Positions 1 to 6,224 of a stretch of 7,009 nt of DNA are shown piece after piece. The first letter of the stretch is position 1; each line of letters opens with the position of its first letter. The notes beneath the pieces were generated by a model, which saw only the letters and a program-made list of their open reading frames with translations, had not been told where the DNA came from and searched no databases. The stretch is from an uncultured Clostridium sp. (GTDB lineage: Bacteria; Bacillota; Clostridia; Clostridiales; Clostridiaceae), in NCBI RefSeq assembly GCF_937920395.1, contig NZ_CALEVF010000387.1, forward strand, positions 1 through 7,009, written 5' to 3'. Both the position numbers and the translations under genes were made by a program.

Positions 1-1
1 G

Positions 2-34
2 GTGACTGGAGTTCAGACGTGTGCTCTTCGATCT
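2..34 (+). other. Illumina TruSeq adapter remnant (not genomic)
   Basis: These bases match the Illumina TruSeq read-2/index-side adapter from its GTGACTGGAG start to its GATCT end, except that the usual CTTCCGATCT end reads CTTCGATCT, one C short. The single G at position 1 may be the last base of the index. The adapter lies exactly at the edge of the window, as expected for an untrimmed read end kept at a contig terminus. The genomic insert therefore starts at about position 35. The match is from memory of the adapter sequence, but its length makes chance very unlikely. Confidence 0.96.
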
Positions 35-286
35 GTATTGGTATGTCTTATTAATTAGGGACATAATATTATTTTATATTATTATATAGGAATAATAAGT
101 AACATACTCATCTCAGAATATTTCCTAATACTAATCCATCCTCGACTTATAAAAGAAATAAAAATTCTACAGAAGCTTGTCCCTATTTTAAGCAAATCAA
201 ACTTTGGTATATTGTCTTATAATATAAATCTTATTTGTAATTGGTTCAAAATCTCTAATTTCATTATTAATTTTTTTATGTACTTT
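35..286. other. AT-rich non-coding region downstream of the hydrolase gene
   Basis: I see no ORF with a ribosome binding site on either strand and no RNA gene. The sequence is very AT-rich. I looked for a terminator for the minus-strand hydrolase gene, which ends at 287, and found no GC-containing hairpin followed by a T run. An 8-bp inverted repeat (56-63 and 178-185) is present but is probably chance. Because the contig ends here, the true downstream context is unknown. Confidence 0.6.
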
Positions 287-1420
287 TTATTTTACTCTTC
301 TAGCTGTAACATAATCATTTCTTCCCACAGGTGAAATTTTAATAAAATCTCCTGTATGAGGAGCATGTATATAATTGTTATCCCCAATGTACATCCCCAT
401 ATGATGAGGATTAGCGAACGTTCCAAAAAACACCAAATCTCCTGGTTGAAGCTTATCCCTTGGTACTTCTACACCATCATTAATCTGATCAAATGTGGTT
501 CTTCCTACAGATATTCCAAAATGGGCATATACGTATTGAGTGAATCCTGAGCAATCAAATCCTGAAGGCGTTGTTCCACCCCACAAATATGGTGTCCCAA
601 GAAAGGTAGAAGCATAGGCTATTATAGCAGCTTGCGATACAGTAGCTCCACCCCTTGAAGGCGTATATTTAGGAGTAGATTTCCTTATATTACTTAGTTT
701 CGTTGTACTATTTTTTATTGACACTTGAGGCTGGGTTATCTTCTGCACTGAAACATCTTTCTTACTATTTAATCCAGCTATCAATTTATTTTGTACTTCT
801 TTAGCAACAATTTCTTTACTCTTTAATTCGGTTGTTAATTTATTTTGTGACTCTTTAGTGACCAGTATCGTGTCTATCTTCTGCTTATTCTCTACTTGCA
901 AACTCTGTAATGCTCCCTTTGTCGTATTTAGACTTTGCTGTTTTTTATTTAATTCATCTTGAGCAGCTTTAAGCCTAGCCGCTAGCTTTTTATCAAACTC
1001 TATAATGGTTTTTATGTTATCTACTCTTGATACAAGATCACCAAAACTCTCTGAATTTAGTATAATACTCACGTACCCCTCTGAACCGTTCATGTACAAT
1101 ACTCTCATTCTACTATTATATAATTTTTGTTCCTTCTGTGCATCACTTTTAACCTTATTAATCTGCACAGTTGCACTTTCGATTGCCTTTTCAGTTTCAG
1201 CTATCTTTCCTTTATTCTCTTCTGTTTTAGTCATAATCTTTTCGATTTCATTATCAAACTCTTCTATTTTTGTTTCGACTCCGTCTCTCTCAGTCTGAAT
1301 TTTCGTTAGTGAATCTTTCTGCTGTTGTAACTTCTCATTTACTGGGGCCGCTAATGCAGTTACATTTGACGTGAAAATTAATGTAATTACAACCGCAAGG
1401 TTTCTCAATACATTCTTCAT
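287..1420 (-). CDS. Secreted coiled-coil NlpC/P60 peptidoglycan hydrolase (PcsB/CwlO-like)
   Basis: This 377-residue protein is a predicted exported cell-wall endopeptidase that would cut peptide stems of peptidoglycan. Residues 1-24 form a signal peptide with a likely cut after Ala-Leu-Ala. Residues 27-225 are mostly charged coiled coil and include the RMRVLYMNGSEGYVSIIL stretch (about 105-122), typical of PcsB/CwlO-type N-terminal domains. A Lys/Ser/Thr-rich linker (225-258) leads to an NlpC/P60 domain (about 262-377). The expected catalytic residues are present: Cys290 in FDCSGF, His340 in HHMGMYIG and His352 in YIHAPHTG. The ATG follows AAGGAG (1429-1434) at 8 nt. Family knowledge: such coiled coils usually hold the enzyme inactive until partners such as FtsEX act; no ftsEX is visible here, so this is inference. 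Residues 187-222 hold an 18-residue tandem duplication. Domain assignment is secure; the specific orthologue is not. Confidence 0.93.
   Translation of the reverse strand: MKNVLRNLAVVITLIFTSNVTALAAPVNEKLQQQKDSLTKIQTERDGVETKIEEFDNEIEKIMTKTEENKGKIAETEKAIESATVQINKVKSDAQKEQKLYNSRMRVLYMNGSEGYVSIILNSESFGDLVSRVDNIKTIIEFDKKLAARLKAAQDELNKKQQSLNTTKGALQSLQVENKQKIDTILVTKESQNKLTTELKSKEIVAKEVQNKLIAGLNSKKDVSVQKITQPQVSIKNSTTKLSNIRKSTPKYTPSRGGATVSQAAIIAYASTFLGTPYLWGGTTPSGFDCSGFTQYVYAHFGISVGRTTFDQINDGVEVPRDKLQPGDLVFFGTFANPHHMGMYIGDNNYIHAPHTGDFIKISPVGRNDYVTARRVK
755..862 (-). repeat. 54-bp tandem duplication inside the hydrolase coiled coil
   Basis: Two adjacent 18-codon units encode residues 187-204 and 205-222 of the hydrolase. 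The units share the pattern V-x-K-E-x-Q-N-K-L-x-x-x-L-x-S-K, with 10 of 18 residues identical. At DNA level both contain AATTTATTTTGT followed by a similar CTTTAG segment (plus-strand reading). The reading frame and heptad-like character are kept, so this looks like an old in-frame duplication that lengthened the coiled coil. Confidence 0.75.
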
Positions 1421-1446
1421 TATTACATCTCCTTCATTTATTTAAA

Positions 1447-1474
1447 ATTATAAAACACTTAATAAATATACCAA
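1447..1474 (-). promoter_or_regulatory. Candidate SigA-type promoter of the hydrolase gene
   Basis: Read on the minus strand, TTGGTA (1474-1469) is followed after 16 nt by a perfect TATAAT (1452-1447). The -35 matches TTGACA at four of six positions. Transcription would start near 1440, giving a short leader of about 20 nt that begins just before the AAGGAG ribosome binding site. In AT-rich DNA a TATAAT box can occur by chance, so the position is the main support. Confidence 0.45.
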
Positions 1475-1594
1475 AAACTTATGTGTTTGTTGTGAAGATT
1501 ACCAGCATGCACACATTTTTTTTAAAGCTATCCCTTTTATTATTTCTAAGGTTAGGTTAAAACTTGGTCATATATGAACTGATTAATTCCTAAG

Positions 1595-1645
1595 TTAGCA
1601 AATAGTCATCAATTTATTCATAGTATTAAGATTTACATGTTTCAT
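1595..1645 (-). CDS. Possible 16-residue small peptide ORF
   Basis: On the minus strand a strong Shine-Dalgarno sequence AAGGAGTGAT (AAGGAG at 1655-1660) sits 9 nt before an ATG. That ATG opens a 16-codon frame reading MKHVNLNTMNKLMTIC and then TAA. The ribosome binding site is as good as those of the real genes nearby, which is the only positive evidence. The peptide matches no family I recognise. It has no signal peptide or membrane segment and ends in Cys. The ORF stops 174 nt upstream of the hydrolase start and on the same strand. It could be a leader peptide, a small regulatory peptide, the surviving 5' end of a decayed gene, or chance. No convincing promoter is visible upstream. Confidence 0.25.
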   Translation of the reverse strand: MKHVNLNTMNKLMTIC

Positions 1646-1955
1646 TTAATATCACTCCTTAATTGTTTTTGTCTATATGTTAATTTGTACATTAAAGAGT
1701 ATATTACATCTTTCTAGTTTATAAAAAAATATAACCGTAGTCGAATTTATGAACACCTTAAGATTTTTAAAAACATATTTCATAAATAAGTTTAACAATG
1801 TAAAATATGTTAATAAATACTTTGTTATTTTTACTCAATGGAGATCTTACAACCTAGCTTATATGTTATTATTACTTTATAAACTTTGAGTAAATAAGCC
1901 TCATATGAATCTGGATAGAAATAGAAAGATTATGATATAAATATGTAAATTTAAT

Positions 1956-1961
1956 AAGGAG
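1956..1961 (+). promoter_or_regulatory. Ribosome binding site that fixes a TTG start
   Basis: AAGGAG is followed after 9 nt by TTG at 1971. Upstream ATGs at 1932 and 1944 are not usable because stops follow at once in their frames. The next in-frame ATG lies deep inside the conserved domain, after the membrane anchor. The site therefore selects TTG as the start codon of the NusG domain II gene. Confidence 0.8.
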
Positions 1962-1970
1962 TGTAATACG

Positions 1971-2363
1971 TTGAAAACTAAATGGGATAAAATTATAATC
2001 GGTGGGCTTTTAATTATTTGCTTGATATCGGCTCTTCTTTTATATATTACAGAAAATACTGGAACCGATAATAAGAAAGCTGTTATTAAAGTACAAGGAA
2101 AAATAATTAAAGAAATACCATTACCTAATTATGAAAAGAGCAAGATTTATAAATTTGATTTTTATGGAAACAACGGTTATTTAGAAGTAAAAAATGGAAG
2201 TGTAAGAATGCTTGAAATGGATAGAAAAATTTGTCCTAAGAAAATTTGCTCTAATACCGGATGGATAAACACCAAATATAAAATTATAGTTTGTTTACCA
2301 AATAAAATTGAAGTTAATATTGAATCTACAAAAAATGAAAAAATAGACGCAATGTCTAACTAA
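1971..2363 (+). CDS. Membrane-anchored NusG domain II-containing protein
   Basis: This 130-residue protein has one N-terminal membrane segment (about 8-26, rich in Ile/Leu) followed by an extracytoplasmic domain (about 36-118). The domain carries the hallmark pattern of the NusG domain II family: Cys88-x4-Cys93, then GWI, then IVCLPNKIEV with Cys108. Despite the name, the family lacks the NusG N-terminal domain, and a role in transcription is not implied; the function is unknown. From general knowledge, clostridial members often sit near Rnf, Gx-transporter or flavin-transferase (ApbE) genes. Here the gene is convergent with the rnf operon, which fits a link to membrane redox or flavin chemistry but does not prove it. 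The start is TTG, chosen from the AAGGAG site at 1956. The length is normal for the family and the frame is intact. Confidence 0.85.
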   Translation: MKTKWDKIIIGGLLIICLISALLLYITENTGTDNKKAVIKVQGKIIKEIPLPNYEKSKIYKFDFYGNNGYLEVKNGSVRMLEMDRKICPKKICSNTGWINTKYKIIVCLPNKIEVNIESTKNEKIDAMSN

Positions 2364-2481
2364 GAAATCTAGATCCAATTATAATATAATACAAAAATTG
2401 CGCCAGAAATTGATATATATAAGTTATATAATATATCTCATTTTTTATATAAAAATTATACCTTGTTTAGCTCTTAACTAG

Positions 2482-2519
2482 AAAAACGCCAAAATTAATA
2501 TCTAATTTTGGCGTTTTTT
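2482..2519. terminator. Two-way intrinsic terminator between the NusG-II gene and rnfB
   Basis: A perfect 16-bp stem (2482-2497 with 2503-2518) encloses the 5-nt loop ATATC. The core ACGCCAAAATTA pairs with TAATTTTGGCGT. It is flanked by an A run on the left and a T run on the right, so either strand gives a hairpin ending in U residues. It lies 118 bp after the plus-strand stop codon and 22 bp after the minus-strand rnfB stop, so it can end both convergent transcripts. Confidence 0.92.
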
Positions 2520-2541
2520 CTTTAAATCACAATATTCTATT

Positions 2542-3417
2542 TTAATCAGCGAGAGTTTTATTCTCAACTGGTTTTGCTGCTATACTTGCTGCTGGAGCTT
2601 CCTTTATAAAAGCTTTAATTGCTCCAGTAGGACATTTAGCTGTGCAAGTAGTTTCATTACACTCTGACATACAAATTTTGCTGTCTACTACCGCTAAATT
2701 ATTTTCAACTTTTATAGCACCATGCAAACAATTTTTAACACAAATTCCACAACCAATACATGCTATTGTGCAAAGTTTACGAGCTACTGCGCCCTTGTCA
2801 TTTGATTTACAATTTATAGCTACATGAATACCAGGTGGAACTAAATCGATAACTTTCTTTGGACAAACTGACTTACATACTCCACAGCCTGTACATTTTT
2901 TCTCATCAATAATTGGCAATCCATTTTCGCCCATTGTCATTGCACCAAAGGGACAATTTTTAACGCATGTTCCAAATCCCATACAACCATACTGGCATCC
3001 CTTGGGTCCACCTTGTAGTAATGATGCTGCAACACAATCTTGTACACCTTTATACTCATAAGCTTTAACAGCCTTCTCTTTGCTACCTGCACAATGTACG
3101 AACGCAATTTTAGGTTCAACTTCAGCTGCTGCTTTACCAGTTAATTCAGCTACCATTTTTGCAACAACTGCTTTACCTGGAACACAAAGATTTGGTGCTA
3201 CATCTGGGTTTGTAACTACGGCTTCTGCATAACCCATACAACCAGCAAATCCACAGGCTCCACACTGACCTTTTGGTAATATATCTTCGACTATGTGAAT
3301 TAGAGGATTTATTTCAATAGAAAACTTTTTATTAGCAAATGCTAAAATCAAACCAAACACCAATCCAACTATTGTCATTACAATTAACACTGCAATTGCA
3401 ATTTCTAAATTACTCAT
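2542..3417 (-). CDS. rnfB: Rnf complex subunit B, ferredoxin-side iron-sulfur protein
   Basis: This 291-residue subunit takes electrons from reduced ferredoxin and passes them into the Rnf membrane core. One N-terminal membrane anchor spans about 6-27. It is followed by the RnfB-type cluster domain with Cys52, Cys55, Cys60 and Cys78 (C-x2-C-x4-C-x17-C). Next come ferredoxin-like motifs: Cys141/145/151/155 (YGCMGFGTCVKNCP), Cys175/178/181/185 (CTGCGVCKSVCP), Cys220/223/226/230 (CIGCGICVKNC, with Leu instead of Pro after the last Cys), and Cys249/253/258/262 with unusual C-x3-C-x4-C-x3-C spacing. Together with Cys109, 128, 203 and 216 the protein has 24 cysteines. An Ala/Pro/Lys-rich tail follows. 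The start has AAGGAG at 3431-3436, 13 nt upstream, overlapping the rnfA end. It is the last gene of the operon, 20 nt after rnfA, and is followed by the terminator. Confidence 0.96.
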   Translation of the reverse strand: MSNLEIAIAVLIVMTIVGLVFGLILAFANKKFSIEINPLIHIVEDILPKGQCGACGFAGCMGYAEAVVTNPDVAPNLCVPGKAVVAKMVAELTGKAAAEVEPKIAFVHCAGSKEKAVKAYEYKGVQDCVAASLLQGGPKGCQYGCMGFGTCVKNCPFGAMTMGENGLPIIDEKKCTGCGVCKSVCPKKVIDLVPPGIHVAINCKSNDKGAVARKLCTIACIGCGICVKNCLHGAIKVENNLAVVDSKICMSECNETTCTAKCPTGAIKAFIKEAPAASIAAKPVENKTLAD

Positions 3418-3437
3418 ATTAATTTTTCAGCTCCTTT

Positions 3438-4019
3438 TTATACTGGTATCATCCCAGAAAATCCTAAGAAGGCTAATGCAAGCATTCCAGCTAAAATAAA
3501 CGCTACACCAAGCCCTTGAAGTGGTTTTGGGACATCCGCAAGTCTTAATTTTTCTCTTAAACTTGCCATAAGGACGATTGCCAAAGTAAAGCCTAACCCG
3601 GCGCCTACTGCAGTTACCGCACTGTCTAAAAACGAATTATTATTTTCTACATTTAAAAGTGGTACACTAAATACAATACAATTTGTAGCAATTAATAATA
3701 AATAAATACCCCACATGTTATATAAAGTAGGTGCATATTTTTTAATAATCATTTCTAAAAGCTGAACAAAACTAGCAATTAGAAGTACAAATACCACCGT
3801 TGTTAAAAATGTTAAATTAAAAGGTGCTAATACAAAATGATAAACCAACCATGCCATCATAGAACTTAATGTCATAACTGAAGTTACAGCCATTCCAATA
3901 CCAATAGACGCATTTAAGCTTTTCGAAACTCCAAAGAAAATACAGAGTCCTAAAAACCTTGTTAAAACAAAATTATTTACAACTATATTACTTGCAAGTA
4001 TGGTTAAATAATGACCCAT
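3438..4019 (-). CDS. rnfA: Rnf complex membrane subunit A
   Basis: This 193-residue integral membrane protein has about six hydrophobic segments and aligns along its full length with RnfA/RsxA/NqrE-type proteins: NNFVLTRFLGLC near the start, a GIYLLLIATNC block in the middle, and the C-terminal LALAFLGFSGMIPV. Structures of the family show RnfA and RnfE as an inverted pair holding an iron-sulfur centre in the membrane through cysteines. The two expected RnfA cysteines are present (Cys26 in GLCIFFG and Cys114 in ATNCIVF). The Pro that usually follows the first Cys is Ile here. Its ATG overlaps the rnfE stop by one base (TAATG), with GAGGTGA at 4026-4032 as ribosome binding site inside rnfE, so translation is probably coupled. 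Confidence 0.96.
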   Translation of the reverse strand: MGHYLTILASNIVVNNFVLTRFLGLCIFFGVSKSLNASIGIGMAVTSVMTLSSMMAWLVYHFVLAPFNLTFLTTVVFVLLIASFVQLLEMIIKKYAPTLYNMWGIYLLLIATNCIVFSVPLLNVENNNSFLDSAVTAVGAGLGFTLAIVLMASLREKLRLADVPKPLQGLGVAFILAGMLALAFLGFSGMIPV

Positions 4020-4642
4020 TACATCTCACCTCTCTCGAGTTTAACTTTTTCGCTATGGTCAATCCACATCTTAAAACCAGCTACCATGTAGCCAATTAAT
4101 ATAAATGCGCCTGGTGATAAAACCATGATAAGTGCTGGATTATACCAAGAACCAAGAACTTTTATTCCAAATAAGCTTCCTGCACCAATGAGTTCACGAA
4201 CTACCCCAATTAACACAAGTCCAAGTGCAAAACCACAGCCCATTCCAAGTCCATCAAACATAGATGGAATAACCTTATTCTTTGAAGCAAAAACTTCTGC
4301 TCTAGCTAAAATAATTGCAAAAACAACAATTAATGCAAGATATATTCCTAGCGCCTTATTAAGTGCTGGCAAATATGCCTGTAATACTAACTGTACTACA
4401 GTAACAATTGTTGCAACTGAAGTAATATACACCGGTACACGAACCGTCGGATTTACTAATTTTCTAGTAACAGATACAACCATATTATTAGCAGTAATAA
4501 CAAACAATACTGCAAGTCCCATAACCAAAGAATTTAGCGCACTACTTGTTACCGCGAGTGCAGGGCAAAGACTAAGTGCAAGAACAAAAATCGGATTCTC
4601 TTCAATAATCCCTTTTTTAAATATGTTCCATAAATCTTTCAT
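4019..4642 (-). CDS. rnfE: Rnf complex membrane subunit E
   Basis: This 207-residue protein has about six membrane segments and the RnfE signatures ENPIFVLALSLCPALAVT (residues 15-32) and ILARAEVFASKN (111-122). It pairs with RnfA in the membrane core of the Rnf complex. Cys26, the first expected iron-ligand cysteine, is present. The second, which in E. coli RsxE lies in LIVTNC, is absent: residues 105-109 read IVVFA, so Asn-Cys is replaced by Phe108-Ala109. The only other cysteine is Cys136 (GMGCGF). The reading frame is intact and the flanking sequence is well kept, so this is not decay. The ATG follows the rnfG stop by one base (TAA-T-ATG), with GGGAGG at 4650-4655 inside the end of rnfG, 7 nt upstream. 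Confidence 0.95.
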   Translation of the reverse strand: MKDLWNIFKKGIIEENPIFVLALSLCPALAVTSSALNSLVMGLAVLFVITANNMVVSVTRKLVNPTVRVPVYITSVATIVTVVQLVLQAYLPALNKALGIYLALIVVFAIILARAEVFASKNKVIPSMFDGLGMGCGFALGLVLIGVVRELIGAGSLFGIKVLGSWYNPALIMVLSPGAFILIGYMVAGFKMWIDHSEKVKLERGEM

Positions 4643-4643
4643 A

Positions 4644-5228
4644 TTATTTCCTCCCTACAAACTGTGTAACTTCTTGCACAGCTTCTTTAATGCCTTTAGT
4701 TACCGCTTTAGAAGAAATGGTAGCACCAGTCATAGCTTGAATATTATTTGTTTTTGTTGGGTCTTTTGTTACTTCTAAATCTTTGACTGCCTTACCTTTA
4801 AATTGGTTTCTAAAAGGATCTTTACTTGCATTATCTCCAAGTCCAGGTGTTTCTTTACTCTCTAATATAGTAAATTCAATAATTTTGCCCTGTGGTGTAA
4901 CTGCCACTAGCATTGTAATTGCTCCACCATATCCTTTACTTTCTGCGGGTACAACATATCCAACTATTTTTCCATCTTTTTCTGCAGTAAACCAATCAGG
5001 TTTATTTTTTATAGGATTAAACTTTTGTGCACCTACCACTAATGATTTCATTGCATCAGTTTTAATTCCTGCCGCAGTTTTTACTGCAACTGGCGCAGTT
5101 ATAAAATATACTATAGCAATAATCAATCCTGATATAAAACAGGCAATTGTTAAATTTATAGTAATTTGAAAAATACTATATTTTTTCTCGTGATTAACCT
5201 TTGGCTCGATATTATTCTCATCTGACAT
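4644..5228 (-). CDS. rnfG: Rnf complex subunit G, covalent-FMN protein
   Basis: This 194-residue subunit has a short cytoplasmic N-terminus, one membrane segment (about 22-46) and an extracytoplasmic FMN-binding domain. The conserved SKGYGGAITMLVAV block (about 97-110) and KETPGLGDNA (125-134) are typical of RnfG/NqrC. The flavin attachment motif is MTGATISS, with Thr170 expected to carry FMN through a phosphoester bond added by an ApbE-type transferase. It relays electrons between membrane cofactors of the Rnf complex. The ribosome binding site is a slightly atypical AAGGGGG (5238-5244), 9 nt before the ATG and overlapping the end of rnfD; the gap to rnfD is only 6 nt. The frame and length are normal. 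Confidence 0.96.
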   Translation of the reverse strand: MSDENNIEPKVNHEKKYSIFQITINLTIACFISGLIIAIVYFITAPVAVKTAAGIKTDAMKSLVVGAQKFNPIKNKPDWFTAEKDGKIVGYVVPAESKGYGGAITMLVAVTPQGKIIEFTILESKETPGLGDNASKDPFRNQFKGKAVKDLEVTKDPTKTNNIQAMTGATISSKAVTKGIKEAVQEVTQFVGRK

Positions 5229-5234
5229 TTTTCA

Positions 5235-6224
5235 CTACCCCCTTGCTCCAAATTTAACAGGCTTCATAAAGCGATCAATAAGTGGTGTAACTGCATTCAT
5301 TAATAAAATAGAATAACAAACCCCTTCAGGGTATCCACCCTTAAGCCTTATTAATACCGTAATCGCTCCAGCTCCAATAGCAAAAACTATCTGCCCTTTC
5401 TTCGTAATTGGGATGGTAACCATATCTGTAGCCATAAAGAAAGCTCCAATAATTAGGCCTCCAGCCATCATATGGAATAACGGATCTCCTGTAAACAAAC
5501 CAGTTGGTCCACATATCCAAGTTAAAATACCTACAGTTCCAATCATAAATACTGGAACTACCCAATTTGCATAACCTTTATAAATTAAATATATTCCTCC
5601 AAGCATAAGTAATATTGTAGATGTTTCCCCTATACTTCCATTACGAAAACCAAGGAATAAATCCTTATACATTTGAGGTGCGCTTCCAAAAGTTTCAATT
5701 AATTTTGAATAACCTTGTTGTTTTAAAATATTTAAAGGTGTTGCGGATGATACAATATCTACCTTTCCGCTCAAATTTGTCCAAGTTGTCATTGCAACTG
5801 GCCATGAAACCATAAGAGCAGCACGTCCAATATGAGCTGGATTAAAAATATTAAATCCAAGGCCACCCATAGCGTGTTTTGCAACTACAATAGCTAAAAA
5901 CGAACCTACTACTGCCATATAAGGCGGTATTGATGGTGGTAAACACATTGCAAGCAAAAATCCTGTTAAAAATGCACTTCCATCAGAAACAGTTACTGGT
6001 ATTTTTCTAAGTTTTTGTACTATATATTCAAATCCTACCGCAGATAAACTTCCCGCAAGTATTACAAATAATGCAGGAGTTCCAAAGTGATAAATTGCGA
6101 AAAGCGCAGCTGGTGTTAACGCTAAACTTACACTCCACATAATTTTAGAAATAGATGCTTCTGCACGTATATGTGGTGATGTGGTTACGGTAAAAAGATT
6201 CTCTTGTAATTTTACTTCACTCAT
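5235..6224 (-). CDS. rnfD: Rnf complex membrane subunit D, covalent-FMN protein
   Basis: This 329-residue membrane protein of the RnfD/NqrB family has roughly nine or ten hydrophobic segments. Recognisable blocks are VTVSDGSAFLTGFLLAMCLP (about 77-96), HAMGGLGFNIFNPAHIGRAA (117-136) and DPLFHMMAGGLIIGAFFMAT. The flavin attachment site is the SSATPL motif (159-164), with Thr162 as the predicted FMN-carrying residue. The subunit forms the main electron and ion path of the Rnf complex with RnfA and RnfE. The ATG overlaps the rnfC stop in ATGA (4 nt), with AGGAGG at 6235-6240, 10 nt upstream, so translation is likely coupled to rnfC. Confidence 0.97.
   Translation of the reverse strand: MSEVKLQENLFTVTTSPHIRAEASISKIMWSVSLALTPAALFAIYHFGTPALFVILAGSLSAVGFEYIVQKLRKIPVTVSDGSAFLTGFLLAMCLPPSIPPYMAVVGSFLAIVVAKHAMGGLGFNIFNPAHIGRAALMVSWPVAMTTWTNLSGKVDIVSSATPLNILKQQGYSKLIETFGSAPQMYKDLFLGFRNGSIGETSTILLMLGGIYLIYKGYANWVVPVFMIGTVGILTWICGPTGLFTGDPLFHMMAGGLIIGAFFMATDMVTIPITKKGQIVFAIGAGAITVLIRLKGGYPEGVCYSILLMNAVTPLIDRFMKPVKFGARG

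Larger units (their letters stand above)
1421..1970. other. Divergent AT-rich intergenic region
   Basis: This 550 bp stretch separates the minus-strand hydrolase gene from the plus-strand NusG domain II gene, so it must hold promoters for both. I can support a candidate promoter for the hydrolase (1447-1474) and a possible 16-codon ORF on the minus strand (1595-1645). A 10-bp palindrome TCATATATGA lies at 1569-1578. For the plus-strand gene only weak -10-like boxes are visible (TATGAT at 1931, TATAAA at 1936) without a convincing -35. No tRNA, riboswitch or IS ends were recognised. Confidence 0.55.

Noticed and set aside
56..185. 8-bp inverted repeat TAGGGACA / TGTCCCTA as possible ends of a small mobile element
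   Set aside because: One such pair is expected by chance in a few hundred bases; there are no flanking target duplications or longer terminal homology.
1005..1298. Plus-strand frame rich in hydrophobic residues opposite the hydrolase coiled coil
   Set aside because: The antisense of a Lys/Glu-rich coiled coil naturally reads as Leu/Phe/Ser-rich; no independent support.
1481..1524. ATGTGT / ACACAT hairpin followed by a T run on the plus strand, as a terminator
   Set aside because: The stem is only 6 bp with a 24-nt loop, and no plus-strand gene lies upstream to be terminated.
1749..1889. 46-codon plus-strand ORF in the intergenic region, starting MNTLRFLK
   Set aside because: No Shine-Dalgarno sequence precedes the ATG, and AT-rich composition explains the Lys/Asn/Tyr/Phe/Leu-rich content; likely chance.
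2412..2446. AT-only hairpin followed by TTTTTT after the NusG-II gene
   Set aside because: The stem is almost all A-U and interrupted; the strong hairpin at 2482-2519 is the better terminator.
4125..4778. Long plus-strand open frame (217 codons) antisense to rnfE and rnfG
   Set aside because: It lies opposite two clearly conserved rnf genes, has no family features, and is explained as a shadow of their coding strand.
4783..5169. Plus-strand open frame (128 codons) opposite rnfG
   Set aside because: It is fully inside rnfG on the other strand, with no recognisable domain; a shadow frame.
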